Positions 1 through 9,010 of a DNA stretch of 64,000 nt are shown piece by piece. The stretch is from Mycolicibacter longobardus (GTDB lineage Bacteria; Actinomycetota; Actinomycetes; Mycobacteriales; Mycobacteriaceae), in assembly GCF_002102265.1 (NCBI RefSeq), contig NZ_LQPG01000009.1:114407-178406 (forward strand), in the 5' to 3' direction. The translations under genes were made by a program, and so were the position numbers. The notes beneath the pieces are model-generated. The model was not told the DNA's origin, did not search any database, and saw only the letters and a program-made list of their open reading frames with translations. Within the stretch, counting starts at the first letter, position 1; each line of letters begins with the position of its first letter.

Positions 1-680
1 TGGTGGCCCGCAGCGTCGACCACGACGAGAACAGCCGGCACGGCAACGTCATGCTGATCGCCGTCCCCACCGAGCAGGTCGACGTGCAGGCGCCCTACCG
101 CAAGGTCGGCGCCGGGCCGCTGGACACCGCAGCGGTGCACATCGACACCTGGGTGCCCGCCGACGCACTGATCGCCCGGGCGGGCACCGGCCTGGCGGCG
201 ATCTCCTGGGGGCTGGCGCACGAGCGGATGTCGATCGCCGGGCAGGTGGCCTCGTCCTGTCAGGTCGTGCTGGGCATCACCCACGCCCGGATGGTCAACC
301 GCCGCCAGTTCGGGGCCACCTTGTTCGAACATCAGGCCCTGCGGCTGCGGATGGCCGATCTGCAGTCCCGGGTGGATCTGCTGCGGTACGGGCTGGTCGG
401 TATCGCCGCCAGGGGCCGGCTGGACCTGCGCGCCGCCGCTGCGGTGAAGGTGACCGCCGCGCGGCTCGGCGAAGAGGTGCTGGGCGAGTGCATGCACATC
501 TTCGGCGGCTCGGGCTACCTGGTCGACGAGACGCCGCTGGGACGCTGGTGGCGGGACATGAAGCTGGCCCGGGTCGGTGGCGGCACCGACGAGGTGCTCT
601 GGGAACTGGTGGCGGCCGGAATGCAGCCCGACCACGACGGCTACGCGGAGTTGATCGGCAACCACACAGCCGCCGACTGA
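1..680 (+). CDS. mbtN: MbtN, mycobactin acyl-ACP dehydrogenase (3' part)
   Basis: This is the C-terminal part of an acyl-CoA-dehydrogenase-fold flavoenzyme; the reading frame is open through the left edge, so the GTG at 3 is probably internal. The visible 225 residues include the C-terminal helical domain and the typical GGSGY stretch ending in a tripeptide-rich tail. In mycobacteria MbtN introduces the double bond in the acyl chain of mycobactin while it is carried on the acyl carrier protein MbtL. The assignment rests on family plus context: mbtK and irtAB follow in the order known for Rv1346-Rv1349. A generic FadE dehydrogenase is the alternative, but the neighbours make it unlikely. Confidence 0.85.
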   Translation, partial: VARSVDHDENSRHGNVMLIAVPTEQVDVQAPYRKVGAGPLDTAAVHIDTWVPADALIARAGTGLAAISWGLAHERMSIAGQVASSCQVVLGITHARMVNRRQFGATLFEHQALRLRMADLQSRVDLLRYGLVGIAARGRLDLRAAAAVKVTAARLGEEVLGECMHIFGGSGYLVDETPLGRWWRDMKLARVGGGTDEVLWELVAAGMQPDHDGYAELIGNHTAAD

Positions 681-763
681 TCCGCGAGTGGGACATACCC
701 GACGCGACTCGCCGGAGCCGCGTCGTGGGGTCCCCACTCGCGCGGACGGGCGGCCAGACCGGG

Positions 764-1378
764 CTAGACCGGCTCGGGACGCGCCAGCGCGTACAGCGCC
801 ATCCGCCGGTTGGCCATGTCGTGCTCGCCGAGAAATTCGCAGCCGGCGAACTCACACAACCGCCGGGCGCCGGTGTTGCGGTGGTCGGGGTCGAACATGA
901 TCCGGCGGCAACGGGGCTCCAGCTCGAACAGGCTGGCCACCACGCGCGGCAGCAGCAACGGCGCGATCCCCCGGTTGACGATTGCCAGATCGGCGATCGC
1001 GGCGTGCATGCCGAGGTCATACGGATCTGCGTCGTATCGCGGAGCGATGGAATCCTTTGCCGCCCGGTAGATTTCGATGTAGCCGTGGTACTTCCCGCGC
1101 AGGCCCACCAACAGCGGGCGGGAATAGTCCCCGGCCAGCTGGGCGGCCAGGTAGCGGCGCCAGCGCTGCACCGGCCAGTCGGACTCCCACGCCTCCACCA
1201 GGTGCGGCCGGCTCATCCATTCCGCGATCGTCGCCGCGTCGGCATCCGGGTCGACCAGGCGGACCTCGAACGGCGCGGCCAACACCGGCACCGGCGGCGG
1301 CGGCACCGCACGGACCGCTTCGGAGACGTCGGTGAGCTCCCGATGCAGGATCGGCTCGGTGTCAGTCATGTCGGGCAC
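764..1378 (-). CDS. mbtK: MbtK, lysine N6-acyltransferase of mycobactin synthesis
   Basis: This is a GNAT-fold acyltransferase of 204 residues, close to the size of Rv1347c. MbtK transfers the long acyl chain from an acyl carrier protein to the epsilon-amino group of the mycobactin lysine. His125 (in GMH) and Asp163 (in FDPDHRN) lie 38 residues apart, the same spacing as the catalytic His130 and Asp168 of the M. tuberculosis enzyme. The ATG at 1378 is the start used. The gene converges on mbtN and diverges from irtA; both divergent starts lie about 77 bp from the iron box at 1455-1473, so co-repression by IdeR is likely. Confidence 0.9.
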   Translation of the reverse strand: MPDMTDTEPILHRELTDVSEAVRAVPPPPVPVLAAPFEVRLVDPDADAATIAEWMSRPHLVEAWESDWPVQRWRRYLAAQLAGDYSRPLLVGLRGKYHGYIEIYRAAKDSIAPRYDADPYDLGMHAAIADLAIVNRGIAPLLLPRVVASLFELEPRCRRIMFDPDHRNTGARRLCEFAGCEFLGEHDMANRRMALYALARPEPV

Positions 1379-1454
1379 GGAGCCTACCGGAGTGAGGGTG
1401 CACTAACCCTGCCCCACCAGCGTTGCGCGGCACGTACCGGCAAGCGGTTTGACG

Positions 1455-1473
1455 TTCGGTAAGGCAACCCTTA
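1455..1473. promoter_or_regulatory. IdeR-type iron box between mbtK and irtA
   Basis: The 19-mer TTCGGTAAGGCAACCCTTA matches the IdeR/DtxR dyad consensus TTAGGTTAGSCTAACCTAA at most positions if A/T exchanges are allowed. It is almost centred between the divergent mbtK and irtA starts. IdeR repression of mycobactin synthesis and import genes under iron excess is established in mycobacteria; use of this exact site is inferred. Confidence 0.65.
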
Positions 1474-1550
1474 GTTTTGAGTCGGTTCGTGGCTGATTTC
1501 CGACGCTGGGCCCATCGGGGTGGAGGCTGACTCGTGAGACTGGATCGCTG

Positions 1551-4151
1551 ATGGCGCGTGGATTTCAGGGCGCCGTCCTGCGCGGCCTCGGCGCGCGGGA
1601 ACACACCGCGACGGTGCTGGAAACACTGCAGATCGCGCCGCACTTCATCCGGGTGCGGATGGAGTCGCCGACCCTGTTCGAAGACGTGGTCCTCGAACCC
1701 ACCGCCTGGTTGCGGTTCTGGTTCCCCGACCCCGACGGGTCCTCCACCGAGCACCAGCGCGGCTACACCCTCTCCGAGGGCGACCCCGCCACCGGGCGAT
1801 TCGCCGTCGACATCCTCCTGCACGAGCCGGCCGGCCCGGCATCGCAGTGGGTACGCACCGTGACACCGGGTACGACGATCGCGGCGATGTCGCTGATGGG
1901 CTCGTCGCGTTACCAGGCCCCCGGCGAGGACGACGAGCAGCCCGCCGGCTATCTGCTGGTCGGCGACGCCGCCGCGATCACCGCGCTGAACGGGATCATC
2001 GAGACCGTCGCTCCCGACATCCCGATCGAGCTCTACCTCGAGCAGCACGACGACAACGACACGCTGATCCCGCTGGCAAGCCACCCCCGGCTGCGGGTGC
2101 ACTGGGTTCCTCGCCGCGACGCCACCTCGCTGGCGGCGGCGATCGAAGCCCGGAACTGGTCCAACTGGTATGCCTGGCTGACCCCGGAGGCGGCCAGCCT
2201 CAAACACCTGCGGACCCGGCTGCGCGAGGAGTTCGGCTTCCCCAAGTCCGAGGTGCACGCCCAGGCCTACTGGACCGCCGGCCGGGCGATGGGCAAGCTG
2301 CGCAGCAGCGATGCAACACCCGAGATCGACCAGCCCGAAACCGTTGAGCAGTCGCAGGTGACGGCGCCGTCCGCACCGCAGGGCAACTGGCGCGCCCAGG
2401 GGGCCGGCCGGCTCCTGGCGCCGCTGCGGACCCCGCTGGTGATCTCCGGCATTCTGCAGGCGCTGCTCACGCTGGTGCAGCTGGCCCCGTTCGTGCTGCT
2501 CGTCGAGCTGGCCCGCCTGCTGGTGTCAGGCGCGCAGACCTCCCGGTTGTGGACGTTGGGGCTCGCCGCGGTTGGGCTGCTGGGCCTGGCCACACTGCTG
2601 GGCGCCGCCCTGACGCTGTGGCTGCACGTCATCGACGCCCGTTTCGCCCACGGACTGCGGGTGCGGCTGCTGGGCAAACTGGCGCGCCTGCCGTTGGGCT
2701 GGTTCACGGCGCGCGGTTCGGGGTCGATCAAGCAGCTGGTGGCCGACGACACGCTGTCGCTGCACTACCTGGTCACCCACGCGATCCCCGACGCCGTCGC
2801 CGCGGTGATCGCCCCGGTCGCGGTCCTGGCCTACCTGTTCAGTGTGGATTGGCGAGTGGCGCTGGTGCTGTTCGTGCCGGTACTGATCTACCTGGTCATG
2901 GCGTCCTCGATGGCGGTGCAGTCCGGCCCGCGGATCAATCAGGCGCAACGCTGGGCCGAGACCATGAACACCGAGGCCGCCGGATACCTGGAGGGCCAGC
3001 CGGTGATCCGCGTGTTCGGCGGTGCCGCCGCCTCGGCGTTCCGGCGCCGGCTCGACGACTACATCGGCTTCCTGGTCGCCTGGCAGCGTCCGCTGACCGG
3101 AAAGAAGACCCGGGCGGACCTGGTGACCCGACCGGCCACATTCCTGTGGCTGATCGCCGCCTCCGGCACCGCCCTGGTGGTCACCCACCGGATGGACCCG
3201 ATCAACCTGCTGCCGTTCCTGCTGCTGGGCACGGCGTTCGGTGCGCAGCTGCTGGGTATCGCCTACGGGGTGGGCGGTATCCGCTCCGGGCTGCTGGCCG
3301 CACGCCGGCTGCAGGCCGCCCTCGACGAACCCGAGCTGGCAGTGCGCCCCGCCGAAACGCACGGCGCGGCGAGCCCGGCCGGTTCGGTGGTGTTCGACCG
3401 GGTCGTCTTCAGCTACCGGCCCGGGGTGCCGGTGATCCGGGACGCCTCGCTGACCCTGCGTCCCGGCACGGTGACCGCGCTGGTGGGACCGTCGGGATCC
3501 GGCAAGTCCACGCTGGCCGCGTTGCTGGCCCGGTTCCACGACGTCGACTCCGGCGCCATCACCATCGACGGGCGTGACATCGCGACCATGACCGCCGACG
3601 AGCTGTATTCCCGGGTCGGGTTCGTCCTGCAGGAGACCCAGCTGGTGCACGGCAGCGTCCGCGACAACATCGCGCTGGCGGTTCCCGAGGCGACCGACGC
3701 CCAGGTGCAGGCCGCCGCCAAAGCGGCGCAGATCCACGACCGGATCTGCCGCATGCCCGACGGCTATGACACCGTGCTCGGCGCCGGTTCGGGCCTGTCC
3801 GGCGGCGAGCGGCAGCGGCTGACCATCGCCCGCGCCATCCTGGCCGACACCCCGGTCCTGATTCTGGACGAGGCCACCGCGTTCGCCGACCCGGAATCGG
3901 AATACCTGGTGCAGCAGGCGATCAACCGGCTCACCGCCGATCGCACCGTGCTGATGATCGCCCACCGGCTGCACACCATCACGGCAGCCGACCAGATCGT
4001 GGTGCTCGACCACGGATGCATCGCCGAATCCGGGACGCACACCGAACTGCTGGCCGCCGACGGGCGCTACCGACAGCTCTGGCAGACCGGGCAGCGGACC
4101 GGCGGCCCCGAGCCGGCTGACCTGGCTGCCGCCGGGGAGCGCGCGCAGTGA
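1551..4151 (+). CDS. irtA: IrtA, siderophore ABC importer subunit with reductase domain
   Basis: This is the inner-membrane half-transporter that, with IrtB, imports iron-loaded (carboxy)mycobactin. Its 866 residues comprise a cytosolic FAD-binding siderophore-interaction domain (about 1-265, with an RGYTLS flavin-binding strand), an ABC membrane domain (about 295-590) and a nucleotide-binding domain. The Walker [10 protein letters not shown] lies near 645-653, the signature LSGGE at 749-753, then a Walker B LILDEAT. The reductase domain is known to reduce ferric mycobactin in the cytosol. The ATG at 1551 precedes the conserved N-terminus. The end overlaps irtB by 4 bp, and the iron box at 1455 is upstream. 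Confidence 0.96.
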   Translation: MARGFQGAVLRGLGAREHTATVLETLQIAPHFIRVRMESPTLFEDVVLEPTAWLRFWFPDPDGSSTEHQRGYTLSEGDPATGRFAVDILLHEPAGPASQWVRTVTPGTTIAAMSLMGSSRYQAPGEDDEQPAGYLLVGDAAAITALNGIIETVAPDIPIELYLEQHDDNDTLIPLASHPRLRVHWVPRRDATSLAAAIEARNWSNWYAWLTPEAASLKHLRTRLREEFGFPKSEVHAQAYWTAGRAMGKLRSSDATPEIDQPETVEQSQVTAPSAPQGNWRAQGAGRLLAPLRTPLVISGILQALLTLVQLAPFVLLVELARLLVSGAQTSRLWTLGLAAVGLLGLATLLGAALTLWLHVIDARFAHGLRVRLLGKLARLPLGWFTARGSGSIKQLVADDTLSLHYLVTHAIPDAVAAVIAPVAVLAYLFSVDWRVALVLFVPVLIYLVMASSMAVQSGPRINQAQRWAETMNTEAAGYLEGQPVIRVFGGAAASAFRRRLDDYIGFLVAWQRPLTGKKTRADLVTRPATFLWLIAASGTALVVTHRMDPINLLPFLLLGTAFGAQLLGIAYGVGGIRSGLLAARRLQAALDEPELAVRPAETHGAASPAGSVVFDRVVFSYRPGVPVIRDASLTLRPGTVTALVGPSGSGKSTLAALLARFHDVDSGAITIDGRDIATMTADELYSRVGFVLQETQLVHGSVRDNIALAVPEATDAQVQAAAKAAQIHDRICRMPDGYDTVLGAGSGLSGGERQRLTIARAILADTPVLILDEATAFADPESEYLVQQAINRLTADRTVLMIAHRLHTITAADQIVVLDHGCIAESGTHTELLAADGRYRQLWQTGQRTGGPEPADLAAAGERAQ

Positions 4152-5890
4152 TCCGCACCTGGCTTTCGCTGGTCCCGTCCGATCGTCGCGGCCGGGTACT
4201 GACCTATATCGCGCTGGCGCTGACGTCGGTGCTGGTGCGCGCGGCGGGCACGGTCCTGCTGGTACCGCTGGTGGGGGCGCTGTTCAGCCCCGCCCCGCAG
4301 CACGCAGTGGTCTGGCTGGGCTGGCTGACGGCAGCCACCACCGCCGGCTGGCTGATCGACGCCGCGACCTCGCGCCTCGGTTTCGACCTGGGTTTCGCGG
4401 TGCTGGACCACACCCAGCACGACCTGGCCGACCGACTCCCCGACATCCGGCTGGACTGGCTGACCGCCGGAGACACCGGCAACACCGCTACCGCTCGGCA
4501 GGCGATCGCGGCGACCGGTCCCGAGCTGGTCGGGCTGGTGGTCAACCTGCTGACCCCGTTGACCAGTGCGGTATTGCTGCCGGGCGCTATCGCGCTGGGC
4601 CTGATCGGCGTCTCCTGGCAGCTCGGGCTGGCCGCCCTGGCCGGGGTGCCGTTGCTGCTCGCGGCGCTGTGGGCATCGGCCCGATTCACCCGGCGCGCCG
4701 ACGCCGCCGCGGATGCGGCCAACACCACGCTCACCGAACGCCTCATCGAGTTCGCCCGAACCCAGCAGGCCCTGCGCGCCGCCCGGCGGGTGGAACCGGC
4801 CCGCAGCCTGGTCGGCGACGCGCTGACCTCCCAGCGCGGGACCGCCCTGCGGCTGTTGGGCATGCAGATTCCCGGCCAGTTGCTGTTCGGCGCGGCCAGC
4901 CAGACCGCGCTGATCCTGCTGGCCGGCACGACCACGGCGCTGACGGTGGCAGGCACGCTCGCACCCGCGCAGGCCGTCGCGCTGATCGTGGTGATCGCCC
5001 GCTACCTGGAGCCGTTCACCACGGTCAGCGAACTGGCGCCGGCATTGGAGTCCACCCGCGCCAGCCTGGACCGGATCGCCACCGTGCTGTCCGCTCCCGC
5101 GCTGCCCGCCGGCGACGCCACCCTGCCCGACGCCACGTCGCCGCCGGCCGTCACATTCGAGGACGTGAGCTTCAGCTACGACCGCACCCCGGTGCTCGAT
5201 CACGTGAGCTTCACCCTGGCACCGGGCAGCACCACCGCGATCGTCGGGCCGTCAGGGTCCGGCAAGAGCACCATCCTGGCGTTGATCGCCGGACTGGCGC
5301 AGCCTGCGAGCGGCCGGGTGCTCATCGACGCGGTCGACGCGGCCACGCTGGAACCGCACGCCCGGCGCGCCGTGACCAGTGTGGTTTTCCAACAGCCGTA
5401 CCTGTTCGACGGCACCATCGGCGAGAACGTGGCCGCCGGTGATCCCGACGCCGACCCGGCGCAGCTGGCGCGGGCATTGGAGCTGGCTCGCGTCGACGAG
5501 CTGACCGGCCGGCTGCCCGACGGCCTCGACTCCCGCGTCGGGGAGGCCGGCACCGCACTGTCCGGGGGTGAGCGGCAGCGCGTCAGCATCGCCCGCGCCC
5601 TGCTCAAGCCCGCGCCGGTGCTGCTGGTCGACGAGGCCACCAGCGCATTGGACAACGAGAATGAGGCCGCTGTCGTCGACGCTCTCACCGCGGACTTGCG
5701 CTCGCGCACCCGCGTGATCGTCGCCCACCGGCTGGCCAGCATCCGGCACGCCGACCGGGTGCTGTTCATCGACGACGGCCGCGTTGTCGAAGACGGAACC
5801 ATCGACGAATTGCGTTCCACCGGTGGGCGGTTCGATGAATTCTGGCGGCAGCAGCAGGACGCGGCCGATTGGCGGGTCCATGCCGACTGA
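4148..5890 (+). CDS. irtB: IrtB, siderophore ABC importer subunit
   Basis: This is the partner half-transporter of IrtA: an ABC exporter-fold membrane domain (about 15-310) followed by a nucleotide-binding domain with Walker A near 366-374, LSGGE starting at residue 471 and a LLVDEAT Walker B. At 580 residues it matches the usual IrtB length and, as expected, lacks the FAD domain found in IrtA. The GTG start sits in a GTGA overlap with the irtA stop, so translation is probably coupled. No clear terminator follows; the next 260 bp hold only a short palindrome (5905-5918) and the iron box at 6052. Confidence 0.95.
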   Translation: MIRTWLSLVPSDRRGRVLTYIALALTSVLVRAAGTVLLVPLVGALFSPAPQHAVVWLGWLTAATTAGWLIDAATSRLGFDLGFAVLDHTQHDLADRLPDIRLDWLTAGDTGNTATARQAIAATGPELVGLVVNLLTPLTSAVLLPGAIALGLIGVSWQLGLAALAGVPLLLAALWASARFTRRADAAADAANTTLTERLIEFARTQQALRAARRVEPARSLVGDALTSQRGTALRLLGMQIPGQLLFGAASQTALILLAGTTTALTVAGTLAPAQAVALIVVIARYLEPFTTVSELAPALESTRASLDRIATVLSAPALPAGDATLPDATSPPAVTFEDVSFSYDRTPVLDHVSFTLAPGSTTAIVGPSGSGKSTILALIAGLAQPASGRVLIDAVDAATLEPHARRAVTSVVFQQPYLFDGTIGENVAAGDPDADPAQLARALELARVDELTGRLPDGLDSRVGEAGTALSGGERQRVSIARALLKPAPVLLVDEATSALDNENEAAVVDALTADLRSRTRVIVAHRLASIRHADRVLFIDDGRVVEDGTIDELRSTGGRFDEFWRQQQDAADWRVHAD

Positions 5891-6051
5891 GAGTTCGACG
5901 CGATCAGCGCCGGCGCTGCCAACCCGCGTTCAGCACCGACCCCCGTCACGACGCGATCGTCACCGCCCCGGTGACCGGAGCCGGTCGACTGCGGCGCGCC
6001 CACGAGTGACGTAAAACCCACTGCGGATTCCCTGTGAGGTTCCGTACAAAG

Positions 6052-6070
6052 TTAGGCAAGGCTTGCCTTA
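6052..6070. promoter_or_regulatory. IdeR-type iron box upstream of the porin-like gene
   Basis: TTAGGCAAGGCTTGCCTTA is a near-perfect inverted repeat with the TTAGG..AAGGCTT..CCTTA layout of DtxR/IdeR operators. It lies 82 bp before the start at 6152 and 160 bp after irtB. It therefore probably controls the secreted porin-like gene. Confidence 0.7.
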
Positions 6071-6151
6071 TTTCTTCGGTTTAGCTTAACGTCAAAGCTG
6101 CAATACATATAGGGAACCTCATATCAGGTGAGGTCACGATAAGGAGATGCA

Positions 6152-7078
6152 ATGCAGCTCGCTCTTGCCGCCGGTTCGACCGGCCGCGGCACATCCGACT
6201 TTCTGCCGAACGCGCGGACCAATCGGCTGCTGGCCGCGGGGGTCGTCCTGGCCGGCGCCGGTGTGATCGCCGTCAACCCGGTTGCGCCGCTGGTTTCCGT
6301 CGCCAGCCACCACCAGCCCGCCGTCGAGCTCACCGCCACCACTGAGGAAAACCTCGACTACCTGATGGGCCTGCTGTCGGGCCCGAACCCGCTCAGCACC
6401 GCCATCAACGAACTCACCGGCTACTACAGCCAGGTCGCCAGCAACAGCTTCGACGGGATGATGGCGGGCATCGAGGGCGCCTGGTCCGGTATGGGCGCCG
6501 CTCGGGGCCTGGAGACCATCCTTCCCCAGATCATGGACTACCTGCAGCAGGGTGACTTCACTCATGCCTGGGACCTGATCAACTGGGACCTGTTGTTCTC
6601 CGCGCAGAACATCTTCCAGCCGCTCTTCGACCACACCGTGCGCGGCACCGGCGAATTCGTGCCCGGCGTGTTCGGCCTCGGCGCCGACATGACTCGGGTC
6701 TGGGCGGAAGTGCAGGACATTTTCGGTGACTTCAACTTCTGGAAGAGCACCGCCAAGTACCTGACGGAACCGCTTACCGGCTACATGTTCGCGTTGTCGG
6801 AAAACTTGAACGGCGTCGAGGGCCGCGAGGCTCAGGACCCGATCGACGCCCTGCTCAACGGCTACATCACGTGGAACGAGGAAACCGGCGAGGACACCGG
6901 CCAGTGGTGGGGCCTGCTCACCCCGCAGGGCACCTTCGCCTACTTCCTCGATGTGCTGCCGAGCAGGATCGCCGATGCGTTGACAGCGAACATTCCGGAC
7001 GTCGATGCCGGCGACGCGGTTGCGGCCGCCAGCCTGTTCGACTTCGACCTGGACTGGCTCACCGGCCTGTTCGCCTGA
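6152..7078 (+). CDS. Secreted GjpA-porin-like protein, probably iron-regulated
   Basis: This is a 308-residue exported protein. The N-terminus has a short cytosolic stretch, then a hydrophobic helix (about 28-46, LLAAGVVLAGAGVIAV) ending in a Pro-rich exit region. The mature part is acidic and rich in aromatic residues and Asn, with no cysteines, as in mycobacterial proteins annotated as GjpA-like outer-membrane porins. The family name is from memory and function has not been shown for this branch. The start follows an AAGGAG ribosome site. An iron box lies 82 bp upstream and irtAB precede it, which suggests a role in envelope passage of iron or siderophore. It is not a PE or PPE protein. Confidence 0.6.
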   Translation: MQLALAAGSTGRGTSDFLPNARTNRLLAAGVVLAGAGVIAVNPVAPLVSVASHHQPAVELTATTEENLDYLMGLLSGPNPLSTAINELTGYYSQVASNSFDGMMAGIEGAWSGMGAARGLETILPQIMDYLQQGDFTHAWDLINWDLLFSAQNIFQPLFDHTVRGTGEFVPGVFGLGADMTRVWAEVQDIFGDFNFWKSTAKYLTEPLTGYMFALSENLNGVEGREAQDPIDALLNGYITWNEETGEDTGQWWGLLTPQGTFAYFLDVLPSRIADALTANIPDVDAGDAVAAASLFDFDLDWLTGLFA

Positions 7079-7094
7079 TCGCACCACCCTCTCT

Positions 7095-7134
7095 CGCGCG
7101 AGCGTGCGTGTGTCCGATTACGCACGCTCGCGCG
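7095..7134. terminator. Strong hairpin after the porin-like gene
   Basis: A perfect 15-bp stem (7095-7109 with 7120-7134, core CGCGAGCGTGCGT) encloses a 10-nt loop, 16 bp after the stop codon. It lacks a U tract, as many mycobacterial terminators do. Confidence 0.65.
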
Positions 7135-7140
7135 GAGGAC

Positions 7141-7177
7141 GAGCCGGGTTCGGGCCGCAATGGCCCGGGCCCGGCTC
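7141..7177. terminator. Second hairpin in tandem
   Basis: Arms 7141-7156 (GAGCCGGGTTCGGGCC) and 7162-7177 pair over 16 bp with two G.U pairs and a 5-nt loop, followed by AAAAC. It lies 6 bp beyond the first hairpin, forming a double terminator that insulates the iron genes from the SDR operon. Confidence 0.6.
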
Positions 7178-7185
7178 AAAACATT

Positions 7186-7224
7186 GCCATTGACTAATGG
7201 CACCATTGACTGTTGACTCAGTCA
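7186..7224. promoter_or_regulatory. Repeat-rich operator region before the SDR operon
   Basis: GCCATTGACTAATGGC (7186-7201) is a 6+4+6 inverted repeat. It is followed by two further TTGACT copies and by TGACTCAGTCA (7214-7224), a 5+1+5 palindrome ending one base before the ATG at 7226. These repeats look like binding sites for a dimeric regulator. The MerR protein encoded at the operon end is the obvious candidate, but this is inference. Confidence 0.4.
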
Positions 7225-7225
7225 C

Positions 7226-8074
7226 ATGATGCTTGGCCGCTCGCCGAAACGCAGCCACGGGGCTTCCGCCGTCGTCACCGGAGCCGGCAGCGGCATCGGA
7301 GCGGCATTCGCCGTCGAACTGGCCCGCCGCGGCAGCGCCGTGGTCTGCAGTGATATCGACGATGACGCCGCCCAGCGCACCGTCGAGGCCATCACCGGCG
7401 CGGGCGGACGCGCCACCGCCATGCACTGCGACGTCTCCGCCGTCGACGAGGTCATCGCGCTGGCTGAGGCCGCGCAGGACTGGTTCGGCCACCCGCCCAC
7501 GCTGGTGATCAACAACGCGGGCGTCGGCGCCGGTGGAGAGCCGATCGGCACCATGGCGCTGGACGACTGGAACTGGACGCTGGGCATCAACCTGTGGGGC
7601 CCGATCCACGGCTGCCACGTCTTCACCCCGATCCTGCGCGACGCCTCCGCCGGCCAGCCCCGCGGCATCATCAACGTTGCCTCGGCCGCGTCGTTCGGCG
7701 CCGCCCCGGAGATGGCGGCCTACAACGTCAGCAAGGCCGGCGTGTTGTCCCTGTCGGAGACCCTGGCCGCCGAGCTGTCGGGCACCGGGATCGGCGTGAC
7801 CGTGCTGTGCCCGACGTTCGTCAAGACCAACATCGTCGAATCCGGCCGCATCACCGCGCAGTCCACTGACATGGCAAACCGTCTGATGCGCTGGACCGGG
7901 CTCTCGGCGGCCCGGGTGGCCCGGGACTGCCTCGACACCCATGACCGCGGCGGTCTGTACTGCATGCCGCAGTTGGACGCCAAAATCGGTTGGAACATCA
8001 AGCGATTGGCGCCTGAGACATTCACCAGGACCATCGGGCTGGCGTTTCGGGCCGGCTCAATCCTGCCGAGTTGA
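7226..8074 (+). CDS. Short-chain dehydrogenase/reductase
   Basis: This is a classical SDR of 282 residues. The cofactor motif TGAGSGIG is at 18-25, NNAG follows in the central sheet, a catalytic Ser lies in NVASAAS, and Tyr166 and Lys170 form YNVSK. It should interconvert an alcohol and a ketone with NAD(P)(H); the substrate is unknown. It opens a tight operon with a di-iron protein, a flavin monooxygenase and a MerR regulator. An SDR beside a Baeyer-Villiger-type enzyme suggests oxidation of an alcohol to the ketone that the monooxygenase then uses. The ATG at 7226 directly follows operator-like repeats, so the transcript may be nearly leaderless. Confidence 0.85.
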   Translation: MMLGRSPKRSHGASAVVTGAGSGIGAAFAVELARRGSAVVCSDIDDDAAQRTVEAITGAGGRATAMHCDVSAVDEVIALAEAAQDWFGHPPTLVINNAGVGAGGEPIGTMALDDWNWTLGINLWGPIHGCHVFTPILRDASAGQPRGIINVASAASFGAAPEMAAYNVSKAGVLSLSETLAAELSGTGIGVTVLCPTFVKTNIVESGRITAQSTDMANRLMRWTGLSAARVARDCLDTHDRGGLYCMPQLDAKIGWNIKRLAPETFTRTIGLAFRAGSILPS

Positions 8075-8088
8075 TCGAGGAGATTGTC

Positions 8089-9009
8089 ATGGCTGTCGAC
8101 CTGGATGTGATGCTCACCAAGATCAAGGACCGACAGTGGGCGCTGGCCGACATCGACTGGGACGCGCCGGGTGCCGAGCTGATTCGCCCCGAGATGGTGC
8201 CCAAGCTCAAGAAGTTCATGGCCGACCTGTGCTGGATCGAGAACATCGGGGCCCGCGGATTCGCGGCTATGGCACGCAAGGCGCCCACCCCGGCGCTGGC
8301 CGAGATCTACCGCTACTTTCACGCCGAGGAGCAACGCCACGCCAATGCCGAGCTGGCACTGATGAAGCGCTGGGGCATGCTCGACGACGGTGAAATGCCC
8401 GAGCCCAACGTCAACATCCGGCTGGCGATGCAGTGGCTCGACGACTACTCCGATGACCTGCCGTTGTCCGTGCTCGGCACGGTCATTCCGATGCTGGAAG
8501 TGGCGCTCGACGGCGCACTGCTGAAGTTCCTGCTCGACGAGGTCGACGATCCCGTCTGCCACCAGGTGTTCGAGAAGATCAACAACGACGAATCCCGGCA
8601 CATCGCCGTCGATTTCGAGGTGCTGGAGATGATCGGGCACGCCGGCCTGCGCAAGCTGGCCATCGAGTTCGTCGGCACCGTCGCCTCGCCATCTCTCATC
8701 GTCGGCGCGCTGATCTCCGTCCCGTTGCTCAACCGGGTGCGCAACGAAGTGATCGGCATGGGATTGGATCCGCACCGGCTCTACTCGGCACTGATGCGTT
8801 TCCGGCAGTTCGGCGAACGCGGCACGCACACCTGGCGGGTGCCGACGTATCAGATCGTCAAGCATTACGCGGCCTTGGTGGCCAACCCGGACAGCCCCTA
8901 TCACCTGTTGGCCGACCCCGCGGTGTGGCTGTCCGGCTTTTACCCCAAGCGGCTGCTCAAACCCATCCCGAGCTGGTTCAAGGAGCTGACGCACGAGCCG
9001 GCGGCCTGA
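8089..9009 (+). CDS. Ferritin-like di-iron protein
   Basis: This 306-residue protein has the full four-helix di-iron carboxylate signature: Glu51 (ENIGARGF), Glu81-x-x-His84 (EEQRH), Glu137, and Glu168-x-x-His171 (DESRH). Such proteins are oxygen-activating hydroxylases, desaturases or oxidases; the substrate here is not known. The ATG at 8089 has a GAGGAG ribosome site; an in-frame TTG at 8071 is less likely. It lies 14 bp after the SDR and one base before the monooxygenase gene, so the four proteins are almost certainly made together. An N-oxygenase or desaturase-like role in a small degradative or lipid-modifying pathway is possible. Confidence 0.75.
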   Translation: MAVDLDVMLTKIKDRQWALADIDWDAPGAELIRPEMVPKLKKFMADLCWIENIGARGFAAMARKAPTPALAEIYRYFHAEEQRHANAELALMKRWGMLDDGEMPEPNVNIRLAMQWLDDYSDDLPLSVLGTVIPMLEVALDGALLKFLLDEVDDPVCHQVFEKINNDESRHIAVDFEVLEMIGHAGLRKLAIEFVGTVASPSLIVGALISVPLLNRVRNEVIGMGLDPHRLYSALMRFRQFGERGTHTWRVPTYQIVKHYAALVANPDSPYHLLADPAVWLSGFYPKRLLKPIPSWFKELTHEPAA

Positions 9010-9010
9010 G

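Noticed and set aside
1391..1410. Possible second iron box near the mbtK start
   Set aside because: AGGGTGCACTAACCCT keeps only parts of the half-sites and misses the central GGTTAGSCTAACC; the match is too weak to list.
2526..4040. Long minus-strand open frame opposite irtA
   Set aside because: The composition is antisense-like (Gly, Gln, Val, Asp rich) and irtA is certain on the plus strand.
6078..6096. GGTTTAGCTTAACG as an additional iron box before the porin-like gene
   Set aside because: The half-sites are out of register by one base with the IdeR dyad.
6152..7078. PE or PPE family membership of the secreted protein
   Set aside because: No Pro-Glu or Pro-Pro-Glu N-terminus, and a conventional signal helix is present.
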